Position numbers and translations under genes: made by a program
The notes under the pieces: model-generated
What the model saw: only the letters and a program-made list of their open reading frames with translations
Told to the model about the DNA's origin: nothing
Databases searched by the model: none
In this document: piece after piece, positions 8,436 through 17,425 of the stretch
Layout: every line of letters starts with the position of its first letter
How positions within the stretch are numbered: position 1 is the first letter of the stretch
Assembly (NCBI GenBank): GCA_004570955.1
Contig: SPPL01000003.1
Span: 392,921-456,920 of the forward strand
Reading direction: 5' to 3'
Length of the DNA stretch: 64,000 bases
DNA from: Jeotgalicoccus nanhaiensis
GTDB taxonomy: Bacteria; Bacillota; Bacilli; Staphylococcales; Salinicoccaceae

Positions 8436-9586
8436 GCGGCTCTCCCTCGTTTTCTATAATATTGAAAAATAAAATGTGTAGACAGCACAGTCATCAGCGC
8501 ACCGAAATAAAACGGCAGGCCGGCAGATACTAAGAACAGTGCGTTAAATATAAGCGGCCCGCATATTCTACCGAGACTGTCGAGAGAATATGTCGTTGCT
8601 GTAACGCGTCCCATATCATGGGCAGATGCTTCTTTCGTAATCTGTGATGTCATTAATGTTTTTGCGAGTGCGTTGCCTGTCATAAGCAGCACAATACAGA
8701 TTCCTGCGTAGACAAGTCCGGTCATAAACGGCAGCATGATAAAGGCAATAACTGCCATAATTTGTCCGGCAACCATTGCTTTTTTCTCCTGGCCGTCCTT
8801 CAGCTTTCTTATATACACTCCTTGAGTCAGCGCATTGAATATTCCGCCGATGAAAAACAGTACACCCATTTCTGTCGGTGTAATATCAATGCGGTCCTGT
8901 CCGAGCAGCTGGAAAGTACTTTCCATCCCGCTCATGAAAAACATTACGAAAAAAGTGCCGATCATCAGTATGCCAATCGGCTGCGTGAAGTAATCAGCGG
9001 CGAGGGTAATTTTCTTCGGTGCCTGCTGTGTTGACTGACGATATGTTTCAGAGACTTTAAAGAAGCTGAAAATCAAGGCGCCGGTAATCACGATTGTCGT
9101 CATGTAGTAGGCAAAACTTAAAGAGATGCCGGCGAGAATTCCTCCGACACCCGGGCCGAAAATAAAGCCGAGACCAATGCACATACCGACAAGGCCCATG
9201 TATTTTGTACGCTCTTCACGAGTTGTAATATCTGCAACCATGCTCGTTGTGGCGGTATAAAGTGCGCCTGAAGCGGCACCCCCAATAATTCTGCTTATAT
9301 ACAGTACGGTTAAATTATCGATGAATAAACCGAAAATTAAAAAGCTGAGTGCAAAAGCAGCGAGCCCTCCGAGCAGAAGCGGACGTCTGCCGACTTTATC
9401 CGACAGCCGCCCGAAGAACGGTGCCGAAAGAAAACTTGCAAGTGAATAAACTGCAAGCAGCAGCCCCATATGTATCGTATTGACACCGAGCTGATTCACA
9501 AGTTCGGGAATGACGGGGATAATCATACTGAATCCGAAATAGATTAAAAATTGAATGATCATAATCAGGGTAATCATTCGTTTCAT
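8432..9586 (-). CDS. MFS multidrug-type efflux transporter (NorA-like, DHA1)
   Basis: Proton-driven drug or metabolite exporter of the 12-TM major facilitator superfamily, 384 residues from the chosen start. The DHA1 signatures are visible: an N-terminal MIIPVIPEL, motif A-like GRLSDKVGRRPLLL in the TM2-TM3 loop, and motif C-like GPGVGG in TM5 (GLGFIFGPGVGG). Overall it resembles NorA-type pumps, but substrate cannot be read from sequence. The ATG ending at 9586 has an AGGA 8-11 nt upstream; the in-frame GTG at 9593-9595 is too close to it. It lies 18 nt after the small coiled-coil gene and overlaps the next membrane gene. Confidence 0.87.
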   Translation of the reverse strand: MKRMITLIMIIQFLIYFGFSMIIPVIPELVNQLGVNTIHMGLLLAVYSLASFLSAPFFGRLSDKVGRRPLLLGGLAAFALSFLIFGLFIDNLTVLYISRIIGGAASGALYTATTSMVADITTREERTKYMGLVGMCIGLGFIFGPGVGGILAGISLSFAYYMTTIVITGALIFSFFKVSETYRQSTQQAPKKITLAADYFTQPIGILMIGTFFVMFFMSGMESTFQLLGQDRIDITPTEMGVLFFIGGIFNALTQGVYIRKLKDGQEKKAMVAGQIMAVIAFIMLPFMTGLVYAGICIVLLMTGNALAKTLMTSQITKEASAHDMGRVTATTYSLDSLGRICGPLIFNALFLVSAGLPFYFGALMTVLSTHFIFQYYRKRGRAA

Positions 9587-9604
9587 TATATACACGTCCT
9601 GAAA

Positions 9605-9772
9605 TTACTTATTTTTTAGCGCCTGGCGAACTTCTTTAATTTGCTGTTCGAGGTCGTGAAGACGGTCAGTCATTTTCGCAGTTGGATGACCAGTTGACTC
9701 AATTTTTTCCAAATCACCCTGAAGGTGAACATATTCATACTTTAACTCCTGCAATTTGCTTTCCAAATCCAT
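9605..9772 (-). CDS. Small coiled-coil protein (SE1561-like)
   Basis: A 55-residue ORF too short for common ORF cut-offs, starting MDLESKLQEL and ending in a lysine-rich KNK. It is highly charged with leucines at heptad-like spacing broken by a central STGHPTAKMT turn, so two short helices forming a hairpin are likely. It resembles a small staphylococcal family that I recall as SE1561, with low certainty. A GGTGG ribosome site precedes the start. It is the first gene of the group leading into the MFS exporter 18 nt downstream. No function is known to me. Confidence 0.68.
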   Translation of the reverse strand: MDLESKLQELKYEYVHLQGDLEKIESTGHPTAKMTDRLHDLEQQIKEVRQALKNK

Positions 9773-9855
9773 TTTTACCACCACCTAAACTTAATTAATA
9801 TCATATCATAAAAGTGGAGTTCTAATTGTGATGAGAAAGCAATAAATTTTAGACA

Positions 9856-9867
9856 AACGTTAACGTT
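9856..9867. promoter_or_regulatory. 12-bp palindrome AACGTTAACGTT
   Basis: A perfect palindrome in the divergent region between the coiled-coil gene and the YczE-like gene, about 50 bp before a TATAAT at 9919. Candidate operator; I do not recognise the regulator. Confidence 0.3.
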
Positions 9868-9918
9868 AAAAAAAATGTAAATGTACGGTTTTAGCATGGA
9901 TTAATATAAAAAAAGGTG

Positions 9919-9924
9919 TATAAT
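9919..9924 (+). promoter_or_regulatory. -10 hexamer of the YczE-like / purine permease pair
   Basis: TATAAT preceded by a TG-containing stretch (GGTGTATAAT), 66 bp before the chosen TTG start. The -35 is poor. Confidence 0.45.
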
Positions 9925-9989
9925 ATACTTGTATTTGAGATTTAATCCAACTGGTAAAATTTATGCTTATTATACATAGGAGTGATAAT

Positions 9990-10628
9990 TTGTCGCACAG
10001 CTTTATTAAGCGTTGCCTGTTTTACTTTGCGGGTTTAATCATATTATCGGTCGGTGTAGCGATGCAGGTCAAAGGTTTCGTTATGGGGCTGTCTCCCTGG
10101 GATGTACTGCATTTTGGCCTGTGGCAATCACTCGGACTGACATTCGGAAGCTGGTCGGTTATCGTCGGCATTGGAATAGTTATTGCAACTTCGCTGATTT
10201 TAAAAGCTCTTCCTAAAGGAGGAGTTTACGTCAATCTGGTAACGATCGGTGCATTCATCGACTTTTTTGTCTGGATACTGCCGGATGCGGAAGCCTGGCC
10301 GGCACAGGCACTATTTTTTACAGCGGGTGTATTTATTGCAGCCTTTGGTTCGGCTTTTTACATGACACCGAATTTAGGAGCGGGACCGAGAGATTCGCTA
10401 ATGATGGTGCTGGTCATGAAGTTTAATTTAAGAATGGCGAGAGCGCGGTTTTTAATGGAGCTTACAGTTGCTGTACTTGGCCTTATACTTGGCGGACCGG
10501 TATTTATTGGTACGGTGCTGATTGTGCTTTTTTACGGCAGAATTATCGAAATGTTTTTCCCTTATACAAGGGAACTGCTGATTCGTTTTATCGGTTACGA
10601 TGATCCGAAGATTATACAATTTAAATAA
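9990..10628 (+). CDS. YczE/YitT-like integral membrane protein
   Basis: A 212-residue protein with about six hydrophobic segments, resembling the YczE (COG2364) group of uncharacterised bacterial membrane proteins; the stretch GLSPWDVLHFGL and the later MTPNLGAGPRDSLM are typical repeats of that group. I chose the TTG at 9990 because AGGAG sits 7 nt upstream, while the in-frame ATG at 9963 has no ribosome site. It is followed 23 nt later by a purine permease, so the two are probably co-transcribed from the -10 near 9919. YczE relatives are often annotated as transport-related without experimental support. Confidence 0.8.
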   Translation: MSHSFIKRCLFYFAGLIILSVGVAMQVKGFVMGLSPWDVLHFGLWQSLGLTFGSWSVIVGIGIVIATSLILKALPKGGVYVNLVTIGAFIDFFVWILPDAEAWPAQALFFTAGVFIAAFGSAFYMTPNLGAGPRDSLMMVLVMKFNLRMARARFLMELTVAVLGLILGGPVFIGTVLIVLFYGRIIEMFFPYTRELLIRFIGYDDPKIIQFK

Positions 10629-10651
10629 TCATTATATGATTGGAGTTTGTT

Positions 10652-11983
10652 ATGAAAAAGTTTTTTGGATTCGATGAACTGGACACTAATTTTAAAAAGG
10701 AAATTATCGGGGGACTGACGACGTTTCTGTCGATGGCTTACATTCTTGCAGTAAACCCTTCAATTTTGTCACTGCAGGGTATAGAGGGTGTACCCGATGA
10801 AATGAAGATGGATATTAATGCCGTCTTCGTGGCAACGTGTCTTGCCGCTTTTGTCGGCTGTCTTTTTATGGGCGTTATTGCGAAGTATCCCATCGCTTTA
10901 GCACCGGGCATGGGGCTGAACGCGTTCTTCGCTTTTACAGTTGTGCTGACGATGGGTATTCCATGGCAGACTGCTTTGACCGGCGTTCTCTTCTCCGGAG
11001 TAATATTCGTACTGCTGACATTGACCGGACTTCGCGAATACATAATTAATGCCATTCCGATGGAAATGAAAATGGCGGTCAGTGCCGGTATCGGATTCTT
11101 TATTACATTCGTTGGACTTCAGTCCTCAGGTATTATCGCAGGAGATGATGCGACATTAATCAGCCTCGGCGATGTTCAAAGCGGCGGTGTGCTGCTGACT
11201 TTTGCAGGACTCGTTATTACCGTTATTCTAATGACTAAAAAAGTGCCGGCTGCAATTTTTATCGGTATGATTGCTACTGCACTTCTCGGTATTATGACAG
11301 GGATTGTTCCGCTGCCGTCTGCAATTGTTGGCTCTGTGCCAAGTGTTGCACCGACATTTGGTGCGGCGTTTGAAGGTCTGATGGACTTTGATACAATATT
11401 TAATGTGCAGTTTCTAATTGTAGTGCTGACATTCCTGTTTGTGGATTTCTTTGATACTGCAGGAACACTCGTAGGAGTAGCGTCACAAGCCAACCTTATT
11501 AAAGACAACAAACTCCCGCGGGCTGGTAAAGCGCTTCTCGCAGATGCATTTGCCACGATTACAGGAGCGATTTTCGGAACATCTACAACTACTTCATATG
11601 TAGAGTCTACTGCCGGAGTAGCAGCTGGCGCACGGAGCGGATTTGCTTCGGTGGTCACCGGACTGTTATTCTTATCAGCAATATTTTTTTCACCGCTGAT
11701 TGTGACATTTACTTCTGAAGTGACAGCGCCTGCACTTATAATAGTAGGAATTTTAATGGCATCGAATTTATCTAAGATAAGCTGGGGCAGATTTGAAGTC
11801 GCAGTCCCTGCATTCCTGACTGTATTTATGATGCCGCTCACTTACAGTATTGCGACCGGTATCGCTGTCGGATTTATCTTCTATCCGATCACGATGATTA
11901 TGGCAGGAAAAAGAAAAGAAATTAATCCAATCATGTACGGTTTATTTATAGTATTTATTTTATACTTCATATTCATTAATTAA
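10652..11983 (+). CDS. NCS2-family purine permease (PbuG/AzgA-like)
   Basis: Imports hypoxanthine, guanine or adenine by proton symport. The protein has 443 residues, about 12-14 membrane segments, and the AzgA-subfamily hallmarks: an N-terminal FKKEIIGGLTTFLSMAYILA block, LAPGMGLNAFF, and late FDTAGTL and GTSTTTSYVES motifs that contribute to the substrate site. I start it at the ATG 10652 because TGGAG lies just upstream; an in-frame TTG at 10640 is less likely. It sits immediately before the S10 ribosomal operon, an arrangement I believe also occurs in staphylococci. No purine riboswitch was found upstream. Exact substrate is unknown. Confidence 0.88.
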   Translation: MKKFFGFDELDTNFKKEIIGGLTTFLSMAYILAVNPSILSLQGIEGVPDEMKMDINAVFVATCLAAFVGCLFMGVIAKYPIALAPGMGLNAFFAFTVVLTMGIPWQTALTGVLFSGVIFVLLTLTGLREYIINAIPMEMKMAVSAGIGFFITFVGLQSSGIIAGDDATLISLGDVQSGGVLLTFAGLVITVILMTKKVPAAIFIGMIATALLGIMTGIVPLPSAIVGSVPSVAPTFGAAFEGLMDFDTIFNVQFLIVVLTFLFVDFFDTAGTLVGVASQANLIKDNKLPRAGKALLADAFATITGAIFGTSTTTSYVESTAGVAAGARSGFASVVTGLLFLSAIFFSPLIVTFTSEVTAPALIIVGILMASNLSKISWGRFEVAVPAFLTVFMMPLTYSIATGIAVGFIFYPITMIMAGKRKEINPIMYGLFIVFILYFIFIN

Positions 11984-12030
11984 TATCAGAACTGATGCAT
12001 ATATAATAGGAAAATAAAAAAACTTTAAAA

Positions 12031-12075
12031 AGAGTGAAGAAATCTTTAGATATCTATTGATTTCCTCACTCTTTT
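12031..12075. terminator. Terminator of the purine permease; 3' arm overlaps the rpsJ promoter
   Basis: Arms at 12031-12044 and 12059-12072 pair with a single A-C mismatch and are flanked by an A-run and a short T-run. The -35 of the S10 operon promoter lies inside the loop and 3' arm. Confidence 0.75.
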
Positions 12076-12085
12076 GCTGTATCAT
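12057..12085 (+). promoter_or_regulatory. Promoter of the S10-spc-alpha operon
   Basis: TTGATT at 12057-12062, a 17-bp spacer, and TATCAT at 12080-12085. It overlaps the preceding terminator hairpin and gives a leader of about 185 nt before rpsJ. Confidence 0.55.
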
Positions 12086-12091
12086 ATCTAA

Positions 12092-12276
12092 CGTTGGACT
12101 TAAGCGGACACCAATGTGTCCTGTATACGTGAAGTGCTGATCCAATGCACATCACACATCGATGAAGCGAGAGGTTACTGACACACCCGGCCGCATTGCC
12201 ATGGCTGATGTGCGAGAAAATTTTCGCGGAGATAGTCTACCATTAATAGGATGACGACCATAAGGAGGTATAAATA
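12092..12276 (+). promoter_or_regulatory. rpsJ 5' leader, likely structured and regulatory
   Basis: About 185 nt of non-coding, GC-richer sequence between the promoter and rpsJ. A perfect GGACAC/GTGTCC hairpin with a CAAT loop lies at 12106-12121, followed by further short complementary blocks and a distinctive GACACACCCGGCCGC stretch around 12180. The rpsJ ribosome site AAGGAGG ends the leader. By analogy with other bacteria a ribosomal protein may bind here to control the operon; neither the ligand nor the structure is established from this sequence. Confidence 0.55.
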
Positions 12277-12585
12277 ATGGCAAAGCAAAAAATTCGTATT
12301 CGCTTAAAAGCGTACGACCACAGAGTGCTGGATCAATCAGCAGAGAAAATCGTTGAAACGGCAAAACGTTCAGGTGCAGATGTATCAGGACCGATTCCGT
12401 TACCGACTGAGAAAACTATTTACACAGTTATTCGTGCGGTGCACAAATACAAAGATTCACGTGAACAGTTTGAACAGCGTACGCACAAACGTCTTATCGA
12501 CATTTTAAACCCTACACCTAAAACAGTTGATGCTCTAATGGGCTTAAACTTACCATCAGGCGTAGACATCGAAATCAAGTTATAA
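12277..12585 (+). CDS. rpsJ: 30S ribosomal protein S10
   Basis: First gene of the S10-spc-alpha operon; binds 16S rRNA in the 30S head and, in other bacteria, also acts as transcription antitermination factor NusE. The 102-residue protein begins [16 protein letters not shown] and contains the conserved PLPTEK and [10 protein letters not shown] blocks. AAGGAGG lies 7 nt before the ATG. rplC follows 22 nt downstream with its own strong ribosome site. Confidence 0.98.
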   Translation: MAKQKIRIRLKAYDHRVLDQSAEKIVETAKRSGADVSGPIPLPTEKTIYTVIRAVHKYKDSREQFEQRTHKRLIDILNPTPKTVDALMGLNLPSGVDIEIKL

Positions 12586-12607
12586 ATTATAGGAGGTGCG
12601 ACTTTCG

Positions 12608-13270
12608 ATGACCAAAGGAATCTTAGGTAGAAAAATTGGGATGACTCAAGTTTTCGGTGAAAACGGAGAGCTAATCCCTGTAACAGTAGTTGAAGCTGCA
12701 GGAAACGTAGTAGTTCAAAAGAAAACTGAAGAAACAGACGGATATAACGCGATTCAAATCGGATTTGATGACAAACGCGATTATAACGCAAAAGGCAGAA
12801 GCAATAAATATGCCAACAAAGCAGAGGCAGGCCATGCTAAAGCATCTGGTGCTGCTCCTAAGCGCTTCATACGCGAATTCAAGAACGTAAACACAGAGGA
12901 ATTTGACGTAGGTCAAGAAGTCACTGTAGATACATTTGCTGCAGGCGATTTTGTAGACGTAACAGGAACTTCAAAAGGTAAAGGTTTCCAGGGTTCTATC
13001 AAACGACACAATTTCAGCCGCGGACCAATGAGTCACGGTTCACGTTACCACAGAGGATCAGGTGCCATGGCTATGGCAGCGAGCCCGTCAAGAGTGTTCA
13101 AAGGTAAAAAATTACCTGGACAAATGGGTGGTAAAACGATTACTATGCAAAACTTAGAAATCGTACGTGTTGACGCAGACAAAAATGTTGTTCTTATTAA
13201 AGGCAACGTACCAGGACCTAAAAAAGGTTTTGTAAAAATTTCATCATCAATTAAAAAAGGTAACAAGTAA
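12608..13270 (+). CDS. rplC: 50S ribosomal protein L3
   Basis: Large-subunit protein whose extended loop reaches the peptidyl-transferase centre; assembles early. The ATG at 12608 is chosen over the upstream in-frame TTG at 12596 because AGGAGGTG lies at 12591-12598, the right distance only for the ATG; this gives 220 residues starting [14 protein letters not shown]. The conserved block around GQMGGK and MQNL is present in the C-terminal half. Confidence 0.98.
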   Translation: MTKGILGRKIGMTQVFGENGELIPVTVVEAAGNVVVQKKTEETDGYNAIQIGFDDKRDYNAKGRSNKYANKAEAGHAKASGAAPKRFIREFKNVNTEEFDVGQEVTVDTFAAGDFVDVTGTSKGKGFQGSIKRHNFSRGPMSHGSRYHRGSGAMAMAASPSRVFKGKKLPGQMGGKTITMQNLEIVRVDADKNVVLIKGNVPGPKKGFVKISSSIKKGNK

Positions 13271-13291
13271 TAAGGAAGGGAGGATAAACAC

Positions 13292-13912
13292 ATGGCAATC
13301 GATGTTTTATCAAAAGAAGGAACTAAAGTAAGTTCTATCGAACTAAACCAGGATGTATTCGGAATCGAACCGAACCAGCATGTACTGTTTGAAGCAGTTC
13401 ACTTACAGCGTGCATCTCTTAGACAAGGGACACATGCAGTGAAAAACCGCTCAGCTGTACGCGGCGGCGGAAGAAAGCCGTTTAAACAAAAAGGAACAGG
13501 TAACGCACGACAAGGTACAATCCGTGCACCGCAGTTCCGCGGAGGCGGCGTTGTATTCGGACCGACTCCAAGATCATACAGCTTCAGCATGCCGAAGAAA
13601 ATGAGGAAACTTGCACTTCGTTCAGCACTTTCAGCGAAAGTGAATGAAGAAGCACTACAAGTGATTGACCACCTTGAAATGGAAGCGCCAAAAACTAAAG
13701 AATTCTTAACAGTTCTTGAAAACCTTGGTGCGGCTAAGAAAGTACTTCTTGTACTTGAAAATAAAGACGAAATCGTTGAAAAATCAGCGCGTAACATCCC
13801 AGGTGTTACCGTGTTGACTCCAGCTGGTCTTAACGTACTAGATATCCTTTCTGCTAACCATGTGATCTTCACTGAGGGAGCAATCAAAAAAGCAGAGGAG
13901 GTACTTGTATAA
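13292..13912 (+). CDS. rplD: 50S ribosomal protein L4
   Basis: Binds 23S rRNA near the exit tunnel; its long loop is the basic [19 protein letters not shown] region around residues 48-66. In Gammaproteobacteria L4 represses the S10 operon; whether that holds here is unknown. The 206-residue length is normal. GAAGGGAGG precedes the ATG, and its stop codon overlaps the rplW start by one base (TAATG), indicating translational coupling. Confidence 0.98.
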   Translation: MAIDVLSKEGTKVSSIELNQDVFGIEPNQHVLFEAVHLQRASLRQGTHAVKNRSAVRGGGRKPFKQKGTGNARQGTIRAPQFRGGGVVFGPTPRSYSFSMPKKMRKLALRSALSAKVNEEALQVIDHLEMEAPKTKEFLTVLENLGAAKKVLLVLENKDEIVEKSARNIPGVTVLTPAGLNVLDILSANHVIFTEGAIKKAEEVLV

Positions 13913-14184
13913 TGGATGCACGCGACATTATCAAGCGCCCAGTAATCACTGAGCGTTCTGCTGACTTAATGTCAGAAGACAAATACACATTTGATGTAGA
14001 TGTGAGAGCGAACAAAACTCAAGTTAAACACGCAATTGAAGAAATTTTCGACGTTAAAGTAGACAAAGTAAACATTATGAATGTTAAGCCTAAGAAAAAA
14101 CGCATGGGCCGTTACGAAGGCTACACAAACAGAAGAAGAAAAGCGATTGTAAAACTTAAAGAAGGTTCAATCGAAATCTTCTAA
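13912..14184 (+). CDS. rplW: 50S ribosomal protein L23
   Basis: Ninety residues, at the polypeptide exit where trigger factor and SRP dock. It starts [16 protein letters not shown], with KRPVITE as the family signature, and ends in the basic [17 protein letters not shown] region. It shares one base with the rplD stop codon, with AGGAGG inside rplD as ribosome site. rplB begins 36 nt downstream. Confidence 0.97.
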   Translation: MDARDIIKRPVITERSADLMSEDKYTFDVDVRANKTQVKHAIEEIFDVKVDKVNIMNVKPKKKRMGRYEGYTNRRRKAIVKLKEGSIEIF

Positions 14185-14219
14185 TTAATAATAGATACCA
14201 ATAAGGAGGTATAACGAGG

Positions 14220-15050
14220 ATGGCAATTAAGAAATATAAGCCTACCACGAATGGTCGTCGTAATATGACTGGTTCGGACTTTGCTGAAATTACTTCAACA
14301 ACTCCGGAACGTTCATTATTACAGCCGCTGCCGAAAAGAGCGGGACGTAATAACCAGGGTAAAATCACTGTACGTCACCAAGCAGGTGGACACAAACGTC
14401 AATACAGAGTCATTGATTTTAAACGTAATAAAGACGGGGTTCCTGCAACAGTAAAAACTATTGAATACGATCCAAACCGTTCAGCTAACATCGCGTTAGT
14501 ATCATATGCAGATGGTGAAAAGAGATATATCTTAGCACCTAAAGGCATGACAGTTGGAGCAGTAATCATGAGTGGGCCTGAAGCAGATATCAAAACAGGG
14601 AACGCATTAGCATTAGCTGATATCCCGGTTGGTACTACAATCCACAATATCGAATTAAAACCGGGTGCCGGCGGACAGATGTCTCGTTCAGCAGGTACAG
14701 GTGCACAGCTGTTAGGTAAAGAAGGTAAATACGCGCTGGTAAGATTAGCTTCCGGCGAAGTACGTATGGTTCTCCTTACATGCAGAGCGACAATCGGACA
14801 AGTTGGTAACGAGCAGCACGAACTTATCAACATTGGTAAAGCCGGACGCTCTAGATGGAAAGGTAAACGCCCTACAGTACGCGGTTCGGTAATGAACCCT
14901 AACGATCACCCTCACGGTGGTGGTGAAGGTAAAGCGCCAATCGGTATGCCATCTCCAGTTTCACCTTGGGGCAAACCAACTCTCGGTAAGAAAACTCGCA
15001 GAGGCAAAAACCGTTCGACTAAGTTCATAGTAAGAGGACGTAAGAAATAA
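14220..15050 (+). CDS. rplB: 50S ribosomal protein L2
   Basis: Needed for subunit joining and peptidyl-transferase assembly. The 276-residue protein shows the conserved C-terminal HPHGGGEG motif containing the histidine implicated in function, then SPWGKPTLG and a basic [16 protein letters not shown] tail. The ribosome site is AAGGAGG. A perfect hairpin at 15060-15082 separates it from rpsS. Confidence 0.98.
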   Translation: MAIKKYKPTTNGRRNMTGSDFAEITSTTPERSLLQPLPKRAGRNNQGKITVRHQAGGHKRQYRVIDFKRNKDGVPATVKTIEYDPNRSANIALVSYADGEKRYILAPKGMTVGAVIMSGPEADIKTGNALALADIPVGTTIHNIELKPGAGGQMSRSAGTGAQLLGKEGKYALVRLASGEVRMVLLTCRATIGQVGNEQHELINIGKAGRSRWKGKRPTVRGSVMNPNDHPHGGGEGKAPIGMPSPVSPWGKPTLGKKTRRGKNRSTKFIVRGRKK

Positions 15051-15059
15051 GTAATGTAA

Positions 15060-15082
15060 GTGTGCGGATAAAATCCGCACGC
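15060..15082 (+). other. Hairpin between rplB and rpsS
   Basis: GTGCGGAT (15062-15069) and ATCCGCAC (15073-15080) form a perfect 8-bp stem with an AAA loop, extendable by a U-G and a G-C pair. No T-run follows, so it is unlikely to be a terminator; it may be a processing or stability element within the operon. Confidence 0.6.
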
Positions 15083-15104
15083 ATTATTGGAAGGAGGCGC
15101 CTAC

Positions 15105-15380
15105 ATGGCACGCAGTCTTAAAAAAGGACCTTTCGTCGATGATCACCTCATGAAAAAAGTAGAGGCTCAGAACGAAGGTAGTAAAAAAAGTGTAATTAAA
15201 ACATGGTCACGCCGTTCAACGGTTTTCCCGAATTTCATCGGACACACAATCGCTGTATACGACGGACGCAAACATGTACCTGTGTACATCACAGAAGATA
15301 TGGTTGGCCACAAACTGGGTGAATTTGCACCTACTAGAACTTTCAGAGGTCACGGAAACGATCAGAAAACAAAAAGATAA
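15105..15380 (+). CDS. rpsS: 30S ribosomal protein S19
   Basis: Forms the S13-S19 complex in the 30S head near the A site. The ATG at 15105 is chosen since AAGGAGGCG ends 6 nt upstream; this gives 91 residues starting [15 protein letters not shown]. The signature [11 protein letters not shown] and the [16 protein letters not shown] block are present. An in-frame upstream start at 15087 lacks a ribosome site. Confidence 0.97.
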   Translation: MARSLKKGPFVDDHLMKKVEAQNEGSKKSVIKTWSRRSTVFPNFIGHTIAVYDGRKHVPVYITEDMVGHKLGEFAPTRTFRGHGNDQKTKR

Positions 15381-15415
15381 ATAACTAACCATATGCGATA
15401 AAGGAGGAAAGACTC

Positions 15416-15799
15416 ATGCAATCGAAAGCTGTTGCTAAAACTGTGAGAATCGCTCCGCGTAAAGTACGCCTTATTCTTGACCTTGTCAGAGGTAAAGAAG
15501 TTGGAGAAGCGATTTCAATTCTAAAACTTACAAACAAGAGATCTTCACCGGTAGTGGAGAAATTAGTTAAATCTGCTGTTGCTAACGCAGAACACAACTA
15601 CGATATGGATATCGACAACCTGTACATTTCAGAAATTTATGCAGACGAAGGTCCAACGCTGAAAAGATTCCGTCCACGTGCCCAGGGCCGTGCTACTAAA
15701 ATCAACAAGCGTACGAGCCATATCACAGTAGTTGTTGAAGAATATGCAAATGAAACAGAAGTTGAAACTGAAGAAAACCAAGAGACAGAGAACGCTTAA
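15416..15799 (+). CDS. rplV: 50S ribosomal protein L22 with acidic C-terminal tail
   Basis: Lines the exit tunnel; its beta-hairpin tip is around residues 80-95. The core starts [18 protein letters not shown]. The 127-residue length is about ten more than common staphylococcal L22, and the extra C-terminal residues from about 110 are strongly acidic ([15 protein letters not shown]), odd for an rRNA-binding protein. AAGGAGG precedes the ATG. rpsC follows after 21 nt. Confidence 0.97.
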   Translation: MQSKAVAKTVRIAPRKVRLILDLVRGKEVGEAISILKLTNKRSSPVVEKLVKSAVANAEHNYDMDIDNLYISEIYADEGPTLKRFRPRAQGRATKINKRTSHITVVVEEYANETEVETEENQETENA

Positions 15800-15820
15800 T
15801 TATATAAGGAGGGAATTAAC

Positions 15821-16462
15821 TTGGGCCAAAAGATAAATCCAATTGGGTTTCGTGTAGGTGTCATTCGTGACTGGGAAGCAAAATGGTATGCAGATAAAAA
15901 CTTTGCAAGCCTGTTACACGAAGACTTAAAAGTTCGTGAATATATCGAGACTAATCTTAAAGATGCATCAATTTCCAAAGTGGAAATCGAACGTGCAGCA
16001 AACCGTGTAAACATTGCACTGCACACAGGTAAACCAGGTATGGTAATTGGTAAAGGCGGTAGTGAAATTAACAAACTCCGTACTGCACTGACTAACTTAA
16101 CTGGCAAGAAGGTTCATATCAACGTTATTGAAATTAAGAAAGTGGATATGGATGCTAAACTTGTAGCAGAAAATATTGCGCGTCAGCTAGAAAACCGTGT
16201 ATCTTTCCGTAGAGCACAAAAACAAGCGCTTCAAAGAGCTATTAAATCAGGCGCTAAAGGTATCAGAACACAAGTATCAGGACGTTTAGGCGGTGCCGAC
16301 ATCGCTCGTGCTGAAGGTTACAATGAAGGAACAGTTCCACTTCATACACTTCGTGCAGACATCGATTATGCTCACGAAGAAGCAGACACTACTTACGGTA
16401 AGTTAGGTGTCAAGGTATGGATCTACCGTGGAGAAGTTCTTCCTACAAAGAATAATAAATAG
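15821..16462 (+). CDS. rpsC: 30S ribosomal protein S3
   Basis: Sits at the mRNA entry site. The 213-residue protein starts at a TTG codon (reading [15 protein letters not shown]) 9 nt after AAGGAGGG; no ATG is available in frame at that position. A KH-type RNA-binding loop is visible as VIGKGGSEI at about residues 68-76. The rplP gene starts 17 nt downstream. Confidence 0.97.
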   Translation: MGQKINPIGFRVGVIRDWEAKWYADKNFASLLHEDLKVREYIETNLKDASISKVEIERAANRVNIALHTGKPGMVIGKGGSEINKLRTALTNLTGKKVHINVIEIKKVDMDAKLVAENIARQLENRVSFRRAQKQALQRAIKSGAKGIRTQVSGRLGGADIARAEGYNEGTVPLHTLRADIDYAHEEADTTYGKLGVKVWIYRGEVLPTKNNK

Positions 16463-16479
16463 TAAGGAGGAAATTTGGA

Positions 16480-16914
16480 ATGTTATTACCAAAAAGAGTT
16501 AAATACCGTCGTCAGCACCGTCCAGACACTAAAGGACGTTCAAAAGGCGGAAATCAAGTAAGCTTTGGCGAATACGGACTGCAGGCTACAACAACGTCTT
16601 GGATTACTGCAAGACAAATCGAAGCAGCACGTATTGCAATGACACGTTACATGAAACGTGGCGGTAAAGTATGGATCAACATCTTCCCGCACACGCCATA
16701 TACAAAGAAACCATTAGAAGTACGTATGGGTTCTGGTAAAGGTGCAATTGAAGGCTGGATTGCAGTTGTTAAACCAGGCCGCGTTATGTTTGAAGTTGCG
16801 GGTGTTGAAGAAGAAGTAGCGAAAGAAGCTCTTCGTCTTGCAAGTCATAAACTTCCATTAAAAACGAAAGTAGTAAAACGTGAAGAATTAGGTGGTGATA
16901 CGAATGAAAGCTAA
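16480..16914 (+). CDS. rplP: 50S ribosomal protein L16
   Basis: Contacts the A-site tRNA and completes the large subunit. The 144-residue protein begins [14 protein letters not shown] and has the conserved [25 protein letters not shown] region split around residues 41-65 and [12 protein letters not shown]. Its 3' end overlaps rpmC by 11 nt. Confidence 0.97.
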   Translation: MLLPKRVKYRRQHRPDTKGRSKGGNQVSFGEYGLQATTTSWITARQIEAARIAMTRYMKRGGKVWINIFPHTPYTKKPLEVRMGSGKGAIEGWIAVVKPGRVMFEVAGVEEEVAKEALRLASHKLPLKTKVVKREELGGDTNES

Positions 16915-17113
16915 AGAAATCCGTGATTTAACGAATTCCGAAATTGAATCTAATGTTAAAGAATTGAAAGAAGAACTTTTCAATCTGCGCTTTCAGCTAG
17001 CTACAGGTCAGCTAGAAAACACTGCTCGTATCAAAGAAGTTAGAAAGACTATCGCTAGAATGAAAACGACGGTTCGCCAGAGAGAGATTGAAGAAGCACA
17101 AGCGAATCAATAA
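16904..17113 (+). CDS. rpmC: 50S ribosomal protein L29
   Basis: Small helical-hairpin protein near the tunnel exit, beside L23. The ATG at 16904 gives 69 residues starting [15 protein letters not shown] and matches family length; the upstream in-frame start at 16892 is rejected. It overlaps rplP by 11 nt, with the ribosome site (TTAGGTGG) inside rplP. Confidence 0.96.
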   Translation: MKAKEIRDLTNSEIESNVKELKEELFNLRFQLATGQLENTARIKEVRKTIARMKTTVRQREIEEAQANQ

Positions 17114-17131
17114 TTAGAGGAGGTTCAAATC

Positions 17132-17395
17132 GTGGAAAGAAAAAACGAACGCAAGGTTTACCAGGGCCGCGTCGTATCCGACAAGATGGATAAGACTGTA
17201 ACGGTACTTGTTGAAACTTACACTAAGCACCCGATCATCGGAAAACGTGTTAAATATTCTAAGAAATATAAAACACATGATGAAAATAACACTGCGAAAA
17301 TGGGCGACATTGTAAGAATTGAAGAAACACGTCCATTATCTGCGACTAAACGATTCCGTCTAGTTGAGATCGTTAAAGAATCTGTAATTATATAA
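17132..17395 (+). CDS. rpsQ: 30S ribosomal protein S17
   Basis: Primary 16S rRNA-binding protein of the 30S body with an OB fold. The 87-residue ORF starts at GTG (17132) after AGAGGAGG. The signature [17 protein letters not shown] and KTHDENN are visible. rplN begins 30 nt downstream. Confidence 0.97.
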   Translation: MERKNERKVYQGRVVSDKMDKTVTVLVETYTKHPIIGKRVKYSKKYKTHDENNTAKMGDIVRIEETRPLSATKRFRLVEIVKESVII

Positions 17396-17425
17396 AATAT
17401 TTGAAACAGAAGGAGGGAATCACGC

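Noticed and set aside
11176..11841. Long minus-strand ORF opposite the purine permease
   Set aside because: Antisense shadow: no ribosome site, and the plus-strand frame carries clear permease motifs.
9700..11983. Purine riboswitch before the permease genes
   Set aside because: I looked for the conserved purine-aptamer core upstream of 9990, 10652 and 36519 and did not see it.
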